Origin: JBKBIP01 sp046297495
GTDB taxonomy: Bacteria; Planctomycetota; Planctomycetia; Gemmatales; Gemmataceae
DNA length: 64,000 nucleotides
Reading direction: 5' to 3'
Assembly (NCBI GenBank): GCA_046297495.1
Contig: JBKBIP010000008.1
Location: 124,001-188,000 of the forward strand
Positions 27,397 to 35,266 of the stretch are shown piece by piece; within the stretch, counting starts at the first letter, position 1; every line of letters begins with the position of its first letter. A program made the translations under genes and the position numbers. Below the pieces are notes generated by a model, which saw nothing but the letters and a program-made list of their open reading frames with translations, did no database searches and had not been told where the DNA came from.

Positions 27397-27421
27397 AGGG
27401 ATCAACTTACGCCACGATCCG

Positions 27422-27459
27422 CTCTCCGTCAAGCAAATTCGAGTCGCGTCCCCTTTTTA
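27422..27459 (-). repeat. RAYT-proximal REP arm
   Basis: On the minus strand this reads GGGGACGCGACTCGAATTTG, then TTGACGGAGAG, directly upstream of the transposase start. The same arm, with one C/T change, begins the element at 48978-49066. Confidence 0.7.
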
Positions 27460-27463
27460 TCCT

Positions 27464-28282
27464 TCACAACTGCAACTCGGGCAGCGGGGGTTGGTCCTGG
27501 GTTTGCTTCAGCTCCGCCATCACCGTGGTGGCCAATTGGAGGTAGGCTTTGGCCACCGGCGAATCGGGATATTGGTGGACGATGGGGGCGCCGCTGTCAC
27601 CGCACTCGGCGACGCGCGGGTCGATGGGGATTTCCCCCAGGAATGGTACGCCGGCGCTGGCGGCCAACTTTTGGCCACCGCCGTGACCGAAGATGTGAAC
27701 GCGTTGGCCGACGTCGGTCTGGTAGTAGCTCATGTTCTCGATGATGCCCAGGTTGCGCACCCGCACCTGATTGAACATCTCCAGCCCCTTGCGGGCGTCG
27801 ATGAGGCTTACTTCTTGCGGCGTGGTGACGATGACGGCCCCCGACAGCGGCGCCGTCTGCGTCAGCGTCAATTGAGCGTCGCCGGTGCCAGGGGGCAGGT
27901 CGATGACCAGATAATCGAGCTGGCCCCAATCAATGTCGGTGAGAAACTGCGTCACCGCCTTATGGACCATCGGTCCGCGCCAGATGACGGCCTGGTTCGG
28001 CGGCACGATGAAGCCCATCGACATCAGCTTGATGCCGTGGCGTTCCAGCGGAAAAGCCGTGGCGCGCGGATCGACATCCTGGACTCCCATCATGATGGGG
28101 ACGCTAGGCCCATAAATGTCGGCGTCCAGCAAACCAACGCGCTGGCCGTGCGCGTGCAGGGCCAAGGCGAGATTGGCGGCCACCGTCGATTTGCCGACCC
28201 CCCCCTTACCGCTGGCCACGGCGACGACGTATTTCACTCCCGGCAACGAAATTTTCGGCGGCATCCCTCCGGGTGGTTGCAT
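27464..28282 (-). CDS. Mrp/NBP35-family P-loop ATPase
   Basis: A 272-residue ParA/MinD-like ATPase. The deviant Walker A is SGKGGVGKST (about residues 24-33), followed by DADIYGPSVP, and LVIDLPPGTGD is Walker B. Mrp/ApbC proteins are iron-sulfur cluster carriers, but here the usual CxxC pair after MSY is missing (MSYYQTDVGQRVHIFGHGGG) and only one Cys remains in the protein. The N-terminal DUF59/MIP18 domain is also absent. GGAGA seven bases before the ATG at 28282 fixes the start. Confidence 0.9.
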   Translation of the reverse strand: MQPPGGMPPKISLPGVKYVVAVASGKGGVGKSTVAANLALALHAHGQRVGLLDADIYGPSVPIMMGVQDVDPRATAFPLERHGIKLMSMGFIVPPNQAVIWRGPMVHKAVTQFLTDIDWGQLDYLVIDLPPGTGDAQLTLTQTAPLSGAVIVTTPQEVSLIDARKGLEMFNQVRVRNLGIIENMSYYQTDVGQRVHIFGHGGGQKLAASAGVPFLGEIPIDPRVAECGDSGAPIVHQYPDSPVAKAYLQLATTVMAELKQTQDQPPLPELQL

Positions 28283-28517
28283 GATGTTTTCTCCGGCGCG
28301 ACACGATGAATCCGAACGAAATCGGAAAATTATGGAGAATAGCCTGCGGATTGCATACGCGGACTGCGTGTGCGGATCAACGCCGTTTCCCAATGGTTCG
28401 TCATCCGTTCGCATTGGTAGGCAACCCATTGGCCATCTGCTTTTAGTCATCTTAGCGATGAACCGACTACCGGCGAGCGCGATCCGCCCGTTCCGGATGA
28501 GAGCCGGGGCAATCTTG

Positions 28518-29672
28518 TCATCCCAACCCCTTGCCAATCTCTTGTTGGATGGCCGCCAAGTCCTCGATGCCGACCGAGAGGCGGATCATGCCTTCGCTGA
28601 TCCCCTGGCGTTTGCGCTCGGCGGGGCTGACATAGCGATGAGAAGTCGAGGCGGGATGGCTGCACGTGGTCGTGGTGTGGCCCAGTGACGGGCTGAAGGG
28701 AATCCCCTTGGCGGCGCGCAGGAAGCGATTGACGGCATCGCGGCCGGTTTTCAGCTCGAAGCAGAGCATGTTGCCGTAGCCGGCTGTCAACATGGCCTTG
28801 GCCAATTCATGATCGGGATGATCGGCCAAGCCGGGATAGATGACTTGCTTGACGCTCGGTTGCTCGCGCAGCCAGTCGGCCAAGGCGGCGGCGTTGGCCG
28901 AGGCGGTTTTCATGCGTAGCGCCAACGTCGCCAAGCCGCGCTGCGTCAACCAGCAATCGAAGGGATTGGCCGCCAGCCCCCAGATGCTCACGGCCTGCGT
29001 GATTTGCGGCAATAGGTCCCCCTGCCCGCACACCACCCCCAATGTCACATCGCTATGGCCGCCGATCATCTTGGTCAGACTCTCGACTACCAAATCGGCC
29101 TTCAAGTCCAAGGGGCGGGTCAGTATCGGCGTGGCGAAGGTGTTGTCCACCAAGAGGAGGCAATCGCGGGCGTGGGCCAGCTCCGCCAGCGCGGGAATGT
29201 CCACCAGACGCAACAGCGGATTGGACATGGTTTCGACGAATAGCAGCCGGGCCGGCGTTTCCAAAGCGGTTTCGACCTGTTCGAGGTCACAGGTATCGAC
29301 GAAGGTAGTCGTGACACCGAAGCGACTCAATTCTTGCTGCAAGAGCTGGGTGGTCCGACCATAGAGGCGGTGGCTGGCGACGACGCGCTCTCCCTGTTGC
29401 AGCACGGCCAGCAGTGGCGCGGTGATGGCCGCCATGCCCGACGAGCACACCACCCCCCACTGGGCCTCTTCCAGTTCGGCCAGCCGCGCGGCCAACAAGT
29501 GCGCGTTGGGGTGGCCGTCGCGCGCGTAAATAAAGCCCACTTCCTCGGCGTTCATGATCCGATCCAGCGCGTCGAGGTCGGGCAAGGTATAGACGGAAGA
29601 TTGATACAAAGGCGGCACTAAGGGACGTGTCGCACCGAGAGACGGCAAGGCGGGGTTTGGTAAGTCCGGCAT
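28518..29672 (-). CDS. Transsulfuration-family PLP enzyme (cystathionine gamma-synthase/lyase-like)
   Basis: A 384-residue Cys/Met metabolism PLP enzyme. YARDGHPNAHLLAARLAELE matches the Y-R-G/NPT region, SSGMAAIT is the PLP phosphate loop, LLVDNTFATP holds the Asp, and ESLTKMIGGHSD contains the PLP lysine. The C-terminal SLGHTTTTCSHPAST is the substrate-carboxylate region. It could be a cystathionine synthase or lyase or a methionine gamma-lyase; sequence alone does not separate these. The ATG at 29672 is followed by an ordinary N-terminus. Confidence 0.88.
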   Translation of the reverse strand: MPDLPNPALPSLGATRPLVPPLYQSSVYTLPDLDALDRIMNAEEVGFIYARDGHPNAHLLAARLAELEEAQWGVVCSSGMAAITAPLLAVLQQGERVVASHRLYGRTTQLLQQELSRFGVTTTFVDTCDLEQVETALETPARLLFVETMSNPLLRLVDIPALAELAHARDCLLLVDNTFATPILTRPLDLKADLVVESLTKMIGGHSDVTLGVVCGQGDLLPQITQAVSIWGLAANPFDCWLTQRGLATLALRMKTASANAAALADWLREQPSVKQVIYPGLADHPDHELAKAMLTAGYGNMLCFELKTGRDAVNRFLRAAKGIPFSPSLGHTTTTCSHPASTSHRYVSPAERKRQGISEGMIRLSVGIEDLAAIQQEIGKGLG

Positions 29673-29733
29673 GATGGTAAAACTCCTTCCAGGCTAATCC
29701 CAGATGGAATTGTGCCGAACGCCCGCCGTTTGG

Positions 29734-30645
29734 TCAATTTCGTCTCGCTTCGGCCAGTGTTTTTTGCATGGCCAACCACCAGCCGTGCGGGTCGTCCCGA
29801 TCCGGCAGCCGCAGGCTCAGGCTGCGCACCCGGTCGCGGGCTTCCTCGTCCGACAAGCCGTCAACCGTCTGGAAGTGCAGATACCACAACACGGCGGCCA
29901 ATTGACCGTTGCGATCATACACAAACAACGGCCATGCCGAGGCATCGGCGACCAGACGATTGAACTCCGCCAAGGTTTCCGGCGTCAGCGTTTGCGGCGT
30001 CACGACCAGGCTCACGTAGCGCATGCCCAGCTGCTCGACTTGTTGCCGGGCGTTGGCGTCGTCTGGGTCGGGCGCGCGCAGGTGCAGCACGGTGCGGTAG
30101 CGCTGGTTGGCCAGCCACTCAAAGCCGTCGGCGAATGGTTCCAGCCCAATGGCCACCTGCTCGCGGACCACGGCGAACAAGGGGATGCTCACCGGCAAGG
30201 CGGGCGTGGGGGCGGGCGGCGCGGGCGTCGGTTGGCTATCCGGTGTCGCCAGCGGCGGTTCTGGGGATGGCGCGGGTTGGTCGTCCGTCTTGGCCGCGTC
30301 CGTCTGGACCGGGTCCGGCCCGGACGGCACGGGCGGGGACAGCTGGACGCGGTTTGGCCCTGGCGCCGGCTGCCAGGCCTGGCTCGGCGCGGCGAAGCTG
30401 CCGGACTCCATCGCCGCCGCTGGGGGTTGCGGCACGGCAGGCGGAGGCAGCGGCGCGGGCGCGACCGCCGGCGGCGCGACCGCCGGCGCGGGGGCATAGA
30501 CGTTCGGAGCGACATACGCCGGCGCCGGAAACGCGGGGGGCGTGTAATACGAGCAACATTCGCGCCGGCAGCAGTTGCGACAGCCACTGAATAACACTAA
30601 ACCCAACGCCGGCGCGACCGCCAGCCACAAGGTCTTTCGATTCAT
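29734..30645 (-). CDS. Lipoprotein with Pro-rich linker and a degenerate phosphatase-like domain
   Basis: A 303-residue protein with a lipobox (LVLFSGC, lipidated Cys about 22) followed by a Cys-rich patch RNCCRRECC. A very Pro/Ala-rich linker spans about 35-155. The C-terminal domain (about 165-300) resembles the DSP/BLH (beta-lactamase hydrolase-like) fold: YRTVLHLRAPDPD, GMRYVSLVV and PLFVYDRNGQLAAVLWYLH. In active members the last block is a CX5R phosphate loop; here the Cys and Arg are gone, so it is probably a non-catalytic, phosphate-sensing or structural version. Fold assignment is moderate. Confidence 0.75.
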   Translation of the reverse strand: MNRKTLWLAVAPALGLVLFSGCRNCCRRECCSYYTPPAFPAPAYVAPNVYAPAPAVAPPAVAPAPLPPPAVPQPPAAAMESGSFAAPSQAWQPAPGPNRVQLSPPVPSGPDPVQTDAAKTDDQPAPSPEPPLATPDSQPTPAPPAPTPALPVSIPLFAVVREQVAIGLEPFADGFEWLANQRYRTVLHLRAPDPDDANARQQVEQLGMRYVSLVVTPQTLTPETLAEFNRLVADASAWPLFVYDRNGQLAAVLWYLHFQTVDGLSDEEARDRVRSLSLRLPDRDDPHGWWLAMQKTLAEARRN

Positions 30646-30975
30646 GATGTGCCTCTTTCTGTTTCGACGTGTTCCGCACGCTCAGAATGGATTCGGGAAT
30701 ATCCGAAGAGGCGAGCGGGGCCGGGCCACCCCTGATGTCGCGTCCGATCCCAGAGGCTGACGCCCCCGCTCGCCGCGTGTTCGGATCGTGTCCCAGAAGT
30801 CGAGGGGTAACGGCATCCCCTAAGCCAAGCCGCGTGGCCTCGAACCGCTTGCCGAACACTTCTTCTGATTGTAAACGCAGCGGACGCCGACACCCTATAT
30901 CAAGAAATGCCGTTCGAGCGTGAAATTTCACGGCGGCGGGGAAGTCATAACGATTGGGAGAACGGTAAGGGCATG
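30646..30975. repeat. Intergenic region with GGCGAGCGGGG palindrome (copy 1, 30701-30786)
   Basis: ATCCGAA...GGCGAGCGGGG (30701-30720) pairs with CCCCGCTCGCC...TTCGGAT (30764-30786), around a centre containing GAGGCTGACGCC. Related palindromes are at 35949 and 37366. No gene is visible in this 330-base stretch. Confidence 0.6.
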
Positions 30976-31470
30976 TCAGGCGCGATTGGCGTGCTGCTCG
31001 GCCATCACCGCCATCTCGGTGAGCTTGGCCGCCGTCACACCGATGCACTCGAAGCATTCGGCCACGATGCTATGCGGTGCCGTCAACAGGCTGATCAGCA
31101 AATCCATGGGGGTGATGCGAGCGCGTTGATTATCCTGCGCCCGTTGTTGGGCTTCGCGCAGCAAACGGATGACGTTATCGGAGAAGAATTCCCGGCTCAA
31201 GCGCAGCGGCGCGGTGGGATGCCCTGGATGTTGATGGAACAGCTCTTGGAATTGATGGAGCAGCTCCGGCAGATTGGCCCCCAGGCGCTCGGCCCAGTTG
31301 CGCACGCCCGCATCGGGGACAGCCAACAGCCCCATGAACACATGCGGGCTGCGCACGCTGTCCCATTGGGTGCCGCGCGTCAACCGCAAGGCTTCGTGCA
31401 TGGCCGCCACGGCTGCTTCCGTCAGCAAGTCGGGACGCAACTGCCCAGAGGGCAAAAACACGTCTTCCAC
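30976..31470 (-). CDS. Stand-alone Clp N-domain (ClpR) protein
   Basis: A 164-residue protein made of two Clp repeats and nothing else: LTEAAVAAMHEALRLTRG with SPHVFMGLLAV, then SDNVIRLLREAQQRA with ITPMDLLISLLTAP. In ClpA/ClpC these domains bind adaptors and substrates; here the AAA+ unfoldase modules are absent. It may act as an adaptor or decoy for a Clp protease. The start is a GTG, since a stop codon lies upstream in frame with no other start between. Confidence 0.8.
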   Translation of the reverse strand: MEDVFLPSGQLRPDLLTEAAVAAMHEALRLTRGTQWDSVRSPHVFMGLLAVPDAGVRNWAERLGANLPELLHQFQELFHQHPGHPTAPLRLSREFFSDNVIRLLREAQQRAQDNQRARITPMDLLISLLTAPHSIVAECFECIGVTAAKLTEMAVMAEQHANRA

Positions 31471-31627
31471 ATCTCCCTCGGAGGTCGCTGAAATACCAGG
31501 TGCTGGAATCGATGGTTAGGGATTCATGCTCATGGATCATGCTTCATTCACGATCACGACGCATCTTACCCCCGCCGGAAGAGATTGTCTATCCACTGAC
31601 GAGCAAAATTCTTCCGAAGGCCGCCGC

Positions 31628-31756
31628 TCATTTCACCTTCAACAGCAAATGACAAGTCTTGCAGCGGCGTTGGTGCAATCGAACCTGTTTGTTGCACTTG
31701 GGACAACGACTGTACTTTTTCCGTTTGACTTTCCGGGTTCGTGGTCGTGTTTGCAT
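31628..31756 (-). CDS. Small basic zinc-ribbon protein (42 aa)
   Basis: A short frame with a strong ribosome-binding site (GGAGG six bases before the ATG). The N-terminal half is highly basic (RTRKVKRKKYSR). Two CxxC pairs follow: Cys18/Cys21 (CPKC) and Cys32/Cys35 (CKTC). Codon use is clean and the stop at 31628 precedes a gap. The composition resembles small ribosomal or RNA-binding zinc ribbons, but it is not bL32, bL33 or bL36. Function unknown. Confidence 0.7.
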   Translation of the reverse strand: MQTRPRTRKVKRKKYSRCPKCNKQVRLHQRRCKTCHLLLKVK

Positions 31757-31921
31757 GACGCACCTCCATCCTTCCTGCCTCAATCCTGGTCCACTTCCAT
31801 TATTCACAAAACCTTATCATAGAAAGTGCCCCGCCGAGAAGCAACGCCTGGGAATTGGGAAGGAACATGAGAATCCACCGAGAACCTGTCCGGTTGGGAG
31901 TGTGTCATTCCTCATGGGAGG

Positions 31922-31971
31922 GGATTCATCACTTCGCGCCCGCTGACGCTTGGCCGCGCAAGCCTGATGAG
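31922..31971. repeat. GATTCATC palindrome, degenerate copy 4
   Basis: GGATTCATCACTTCGCGCCCG and GCGCAAGCCTGATGAGTTC resemble the two arms of the family, with several mismatches. It lies in the 549-base gap 31757-32305. Confidence 0.4.
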
Positions 31972-32085
31972 TTCTTGGTTTCAGCAAGGCGGATGGGGTC
32001 GTGGGGGATTTTCGGATGGTAATTCCCCACTCGGCCCCTTGACGGATACGACAAGATGGCGGATTATTTATAAGGAGTTCTGTCG

Positions 32086-32157
32086 ATGGCGCCGCGCGTG
32101 ATGGCCGTGACGACAACCCCCACTCGTGGCCGGCAGAGGAACAGGTCTCGGTCCTGA
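32086..32157 (+). CDS. Arg-rich mini-frame, candidate leader peptide of rsfS-argS
   Basis: A 23-codon frame with AAGGAG eight bases before its ATG. Six of 23 residues are Arg, five within the last ten (RGRQRNRSRS), including two AGG codons. It lies 149 bases upstream of rsfS, whose downstream neighbour is arginyl-tRNA synthetase. That makes an arginine-responsive leader attractive. The frame could still be chance, because GC-rich DNA favours CG-rich Arg codons. Confidence 0.35.
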   Translation: MAPRVMAVTTTPTRGRQRNRSRS

Positions 32158-32264
32158 AGGCCGGGACGAACCACTATCCTAACTATTTTTGGCTGGGTCC
32201 GACAACCCGGAGGTGAACAACGGCTACTGCAATCAAAGTCGCGGTTGGCAACCGCATTCGCTGT

Positions 32265-32305
32265 TGGACCTCTGACCTCGGCCCCATACCAAAGAAGGAG
32301 GTCCA
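32265..32305 (+). promoter_or_regulatory. Helix that would sequester the rsfS ribosome-binding site
   Basis: TGGACCTC (32265-32272) is a perfect inverse of GAGGTCCA (32298-32305). The right arm contains most of the AAGGAGG ribosome-binding site and abuts the TTG start of rsfS. Upstream, GGAGGT at about 32209 could pair with either of two GACCTC copies and compete. A compact GCGGTTGGCAACCGC hairpin (32241-32255) lies between. Regulation is inferred from pairing only. Confidence 0.45.
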
Positions 32306-32695
32306 TTGAACAGCGCACCAGTGAGAAGCGAATTGCTCCCGCGTTTGGAAAGTGCTCACCAACGAGCTTGCCTGAGTGCTCAGGTTGCCGCCGATAACAA
32401 GGCGAGCGACATCGTCGTCTTGGACTTGCGTGCTCTGACGCCTCTCTATGATTTCCTCGTGCTGGCCAATGGCGCCAGCCGCCGGCAATTGCACACGCTG
32501 GCCGAGGAGATCGACGCTATCCTTCGCTCCCACGGCGACCGCCGCCTGCACATCGAAGGCTACGAAGCCAGCAAGTGGATCGTGCAGGATTACGGCGATG
32601 TGGTGATCCACCTCTTCGACCCGGAAAGCCGCGAATACTACGCCCTCGATGACTTCTGGGCCGACGCGCCCCGCGTGGACTGGGAGCGAGAGTAG
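32306..32695 (+). CDS. rsfS: Ribosome silencing factor RsfS (Iojap family)
   Basis: A 129-residue protein of the RsfS/DUF143 family, which binds uL14 and blocks subunit joining when cells starve. Family blocks are ASDIVVLDLRAL, LYDFLVLANGASRRQ, and GYEASKWIVQDYGDVVIHLF followed by REYYALDDFWADAP. The start is TTG, supported by a near-perfect AAGGAGG five bases before it. Upstream lies a possible leader with an SD-masking helix. argS follows after 193 bases. Confidence 0.93.
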   Translation: MNSAPVRSELLPRLESAHQRACLSAQVAADNKASDIVVLDLRALTPLYDFLVLANGASRRQLHTLAEEIDAILRSHGDRRLHIEGYEASKWIVQDYGDVVIHLFDPESREYYALDDFWADAPRVDWERE

Positions 32696-32888
32696 GCAGC
32701 GTTCAGCGGTTCCAGAACGACCGCGCCACGCGACGCGGGAACTGCTATATTGTCTTCTCACGGTAAGCCGGCGACGGCGGTTGCCGCTGTCGAACCGGGT
32801 AGGGGATTATTGTCGCACTCTTCCAGCTTCGCTCCGGCCCTCTGATCGCGCTGGACATGGAAGTAAACGGCCGGGGACACTCCAACTC

Positions 32889-34643
32889 ATGAATCTCTTA
32901 CAGCTGCTCAAGGATCAATTTCAATCGGCCCTCGCTGACTGGGTGGCCGATCCGGCTCCCTACGTGGCGATGGTCAAGCCGGCCCAAGACCCGCGCTTCG
33001 GCGACTATCAGGCCAACTGCGCCATGGCGCTCGCCAAAGTCCTGGGCCAAAAACCGCGCGACATCGCTCAGCAAATCATCGGCCGCTTGCTTTTGGGTGA
33101 CATGCTGGAGCCGCCGGAAATCGCCGGCCCCGGTTTCATCAACCTGCGCTTCCGGGACGACTGGCTAGCGCGACAATTGCAAGCCAGCGCCGCCGATGAC
33201 CGACTCGGCATCCCCCTCACGCCTGCGCCACGCACCATCGTCATTGACTACAGCTCGCCGAACGTGGCCAAGCCGATGCACGTTGGCCACCTGCGCAGCA
33301 CCATCATCGGCGATGCCCTGGCCCGCCTGTTGCGCTTTCTAGGACACAAAGTTATCACCGATAACCACCTCGGCGACTGGGGCACGCAGTTCGGCATGTT
33401 GCTGTACGGCTACAAGCACTTCCGCGACGAAGCGGCGCTACGGAGCGACCCGGTGCGCGAGATGGTGCGGTTGTATGTCCACGTCCGGCAGCTCATGGAT
33501 GTCCAGGATGAGGACGAAGAGACGGCGGCGAATCCCGTCGCCGAGGCGGCCCGGCACGAGACGGCCAAGCTGCACGCCGGCGACGCGGAGAACGTCCGCC
33601 TGTGGCAGATGTTCATGCCTTGGTGTTTGGCGGAGATCGACAAGGTTTATCAGCGCCTGGACGTGCACTTTGATCATACGCACGGTGAGAGCTTCTATAA
33701 TCCCATGCTGGCGGATGTCGTGGATGATTTACTGAAAAAAAAGATCGCTGAACCGAGCGCAGGGGCCATCGTCATCTTCTTTGGTGAAGGTCAACCGCCG
33801 GCCTTGATCCGCAAGAAAGACGGCGCCTTTACCTACACCACGAGCGACCTGGCCACCATCCGCTATCGCATGCAAGAATGGCATGCCGATGCCATTCTCT
33901 ACGTCGTGGACTTTCGGCAGTCGCTGCATTTCAAGAACCTGTTTGCGGCGGCGCGGCGCTGGGGATATGACAACGTAGAGCTGGAACATATCTCCTTCGG
34001 TTCCGTGTTAGGCCCAGACCGCCGACCCATCAAGACCCGCGAAGGGGGGGCGGTGGAATTGGAACATTTACTGAACGAAGCCGTTGAACATGCGCGGAAG
34101 GTCTATGAAGCCAACCGCCAAGAGGGAGACCCGATACTTCCCGAGGAAGAGAAACAAGCCATTGCCGAGGCGGTAGGAATCGGCGCCGTGAAATACGCCG
34201 ACCTGTCGCAAAACCGCGAATCGGACTATGTCTTCAACTGGGACAAGATGTTGGCCACCGACGGCAACACCGCGACCTACATGCAATATGCCTACGCCCG
34301 TAACCGCAGCATCTTCCGCAAGGGGAATGAACAGCCGGAGCGCTTTCGGACCGCGCCGCCGCTGCCGATCATCCGTCAGCCCCAGGAACGGGCCTTGGCG
34401 TTGCAGCTGTTGCGGCTCAGCGAAGCCTTGGACGACGCGGCCCGCGATTATCGGCCCAATGCCATCACCAGCTATTTGTGGGACTTGGCGAAAAGTTACA
34501 GCGGCTTCTTCCAGAATTGTCCCGTGTTGAAGGCCGAGACGCCACCGCTGCGCGACAGCCGGCTGTTGCTGTGCGACCTGACCGCCCGCACGATTCAGCA
34601 AGGCTTGCGGCTGCTCGGTATCCGCACCTTGGAACGGATGTGA
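32889..34643 (+). CDS. argS: Arginyl-tRNA synthetase
   Basis: A 584-residue class I synthetase. The N-terminal Add-1 domain (about 1-105) recognises the tRNA D-loop. SSPNVAKPMHVGHLRST carries the HIGH motif as HVGH (residues 131-134). The KMSK site is replaced by the KTREG form usual in many ArgRS. MQYAYARNRSIFRK starts the anticodon-binding helical domain. An in-frame ATG further upstream exists, but the ATG at 32889 matches the expected family start. Confidence 0.96.
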   Translation: MNLLQLLKDQFQSALADWVADPAPYVAMVKPAQDPRFGDYQANCAMALAKVLGQKPRDIAQQIIGRLLLGDMLEPPEIAGPGFINLRFRDDWLARQLQASAADDRLGIPLTPAPRTIVIDYSSPNVAKPMHVGHLRSTIIGDALARLLRFLGHKVITDNHLGDWGTQFGMLLYGYKHFRDEAALRSDPVREMVRLYVHVRQLMDVQDEDEETAANPVAEAARHETAKLHAGDAENVRLWQMFMPWCLAEIDKVYQRLDVHFDHTHGESFYNPMLADVVDDLLKKKIAEPSAGAIVIFFGEGQPPALIRKKDGAFTYTTSDLATIRYRMQEWHADAILYVVDFRQSLHFKNLFAAARRWGYDNVELEHISFGSVLGPDRRPIKTREGGAVELEHLLNEAVEHARKVYEANRQEGDPILPEEEKQAIAEAVGIGAVKYADLSQNRESDYVFNWDKMLATDGNTATYMQYAYARNRSIFRKGNEQPERFRTAPPLPIIRQPQERALALQLLRLSEALDDAARDYRPNAITSYLWDLAKSYSGFFQNCPVLKAETPPLRDSRLLLCDLTARTIQQGLRLLGIRTLERM

Positions 34644-34645
34644 TC

Positions 34646-35179
34646 ATGCTCCCGCGGCGATTGTTCTCCGACGTCTCGTTGCCCCCTTATGCCTTCGTGC
34701 CGGGCCGTTGGCCGCATCCGGTCAGCGATCCCAAAGGGCACAGCTTCGGCAAGACGCTCGAGCTGCCGCGCGATTTCGATCCGGAGCGATGGCGCTGCTG
34801 CGCTCCGTATCTCCAGGGCATCGATTTGTTCAACCACGGCTACTACTGGGAAGCGCATGAGGCCTGGGAAAGTCTCTGGCATGTCAGCCAGGAAACGGAA
34901 GTGACCGGCGACTTTCTCAAGGGGCTGATCAAACTGGCGGCGGCGGGCGTCAAAGCCCGTGAAGGCCAAGAACCAGGGGTACGCAGTCACGCCACGCGCG
35001 CCGCGGAGCTGTTTGGACAAGTGGCGGCCCGCTTGGCGCCGCGCCCGCCGCGCTGGATGGGGTTGGACTTGACCGAATTGGCGGCCCATGCCTCCAATAC
35101 GGCGAACCAGCCGCCGGACTCCCTCACCACGGAGACGCCGGTTGTGGTCGTGTTTGATTTTGAGCTGTTGCCGTGGTGA
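34646..35179 (+). CDS. DUF309 family protein
   Basis: A 177-residue protein. GYYWEAHEAWESLWH is the family's HxxWE helix pair, followed by FLKGLIKLAAAGVKAREGQ. DUF309 proteins are small helical proteins of unknown function. The gene starts two bases after the argS stop, so the two are translated from one message. The C-terminus ends in a beta-like tail after residue 150. Confidence 0.85.
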   Translation: MLPRRLFSDVSLPPYAFVPGRWPHPVSDPKGHSFGKTLELPRDFDPERWRCCAPYLQGIDLFNHGYYWEAHEAWESLWHVSQETEVTGDFLKGLIKLAAAGVKAREGQEPGVRSHATRAAELFGQVAARLAPRPPRWMGLDLTELAAHASNTANQPPDSLTTETPVVVVFDFELLPW

Positions 35180-35188
35180 GACATGGGT

Positions 35189-35240
35189 GATTCATCGTTT
35201 CGCGCCCGCCACCGACACCGAGCGCGAACCAATCCATTAA
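35189..35240. repeat. GATTCATCG palindrome, copy 5
   Basis: GATTCATCGTTTCGCGCCCG opens the element; the right arm reads GAGCGCGAACCAATCCATT, partly decayed. It lies between the DUF309 and HAD genes. Confidence 0.55.
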
Positions 35241-35266
35241 AAGCATGAGCATGGATAAGGACCTGT

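Larger units (their letters stand above)
26656..27459 (-). mobile_element. RAYT transposon unit with inverted terminal repeats
   Basis: GGGGACGCGACTCG at 26659-26672 and its inverse CGAGTCGCGTCCCC at 27440-27453 bracket the RAYT gene. The arms extend inwards with CTCTCC/GGAGAG blocks, and A/T runs sit at the outer edges. Three short elements at 48978, 49168 and 51050 share both ends. The arrangement is that of a REPtron: a Y1 transposase inside a pair of REP sequences. Confidence 0.75.

Noticed and set aside
31175..31540. Alternative frame overlapping the Clp N-domain gene, starting at an ATG
   Set aside because: It has no domain, while the overlapping frame shows two clear Clp repeats; a frameshift is not needed to explain the locus.
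32039..32067. TTGACG-17-GATTAT as a promoter for the Arg-rich mini-frame
   Set aside because: The start point would fall on or next to the AAGGAG site at 32072, leaving no room for a ribosome-binding site on the transcript.
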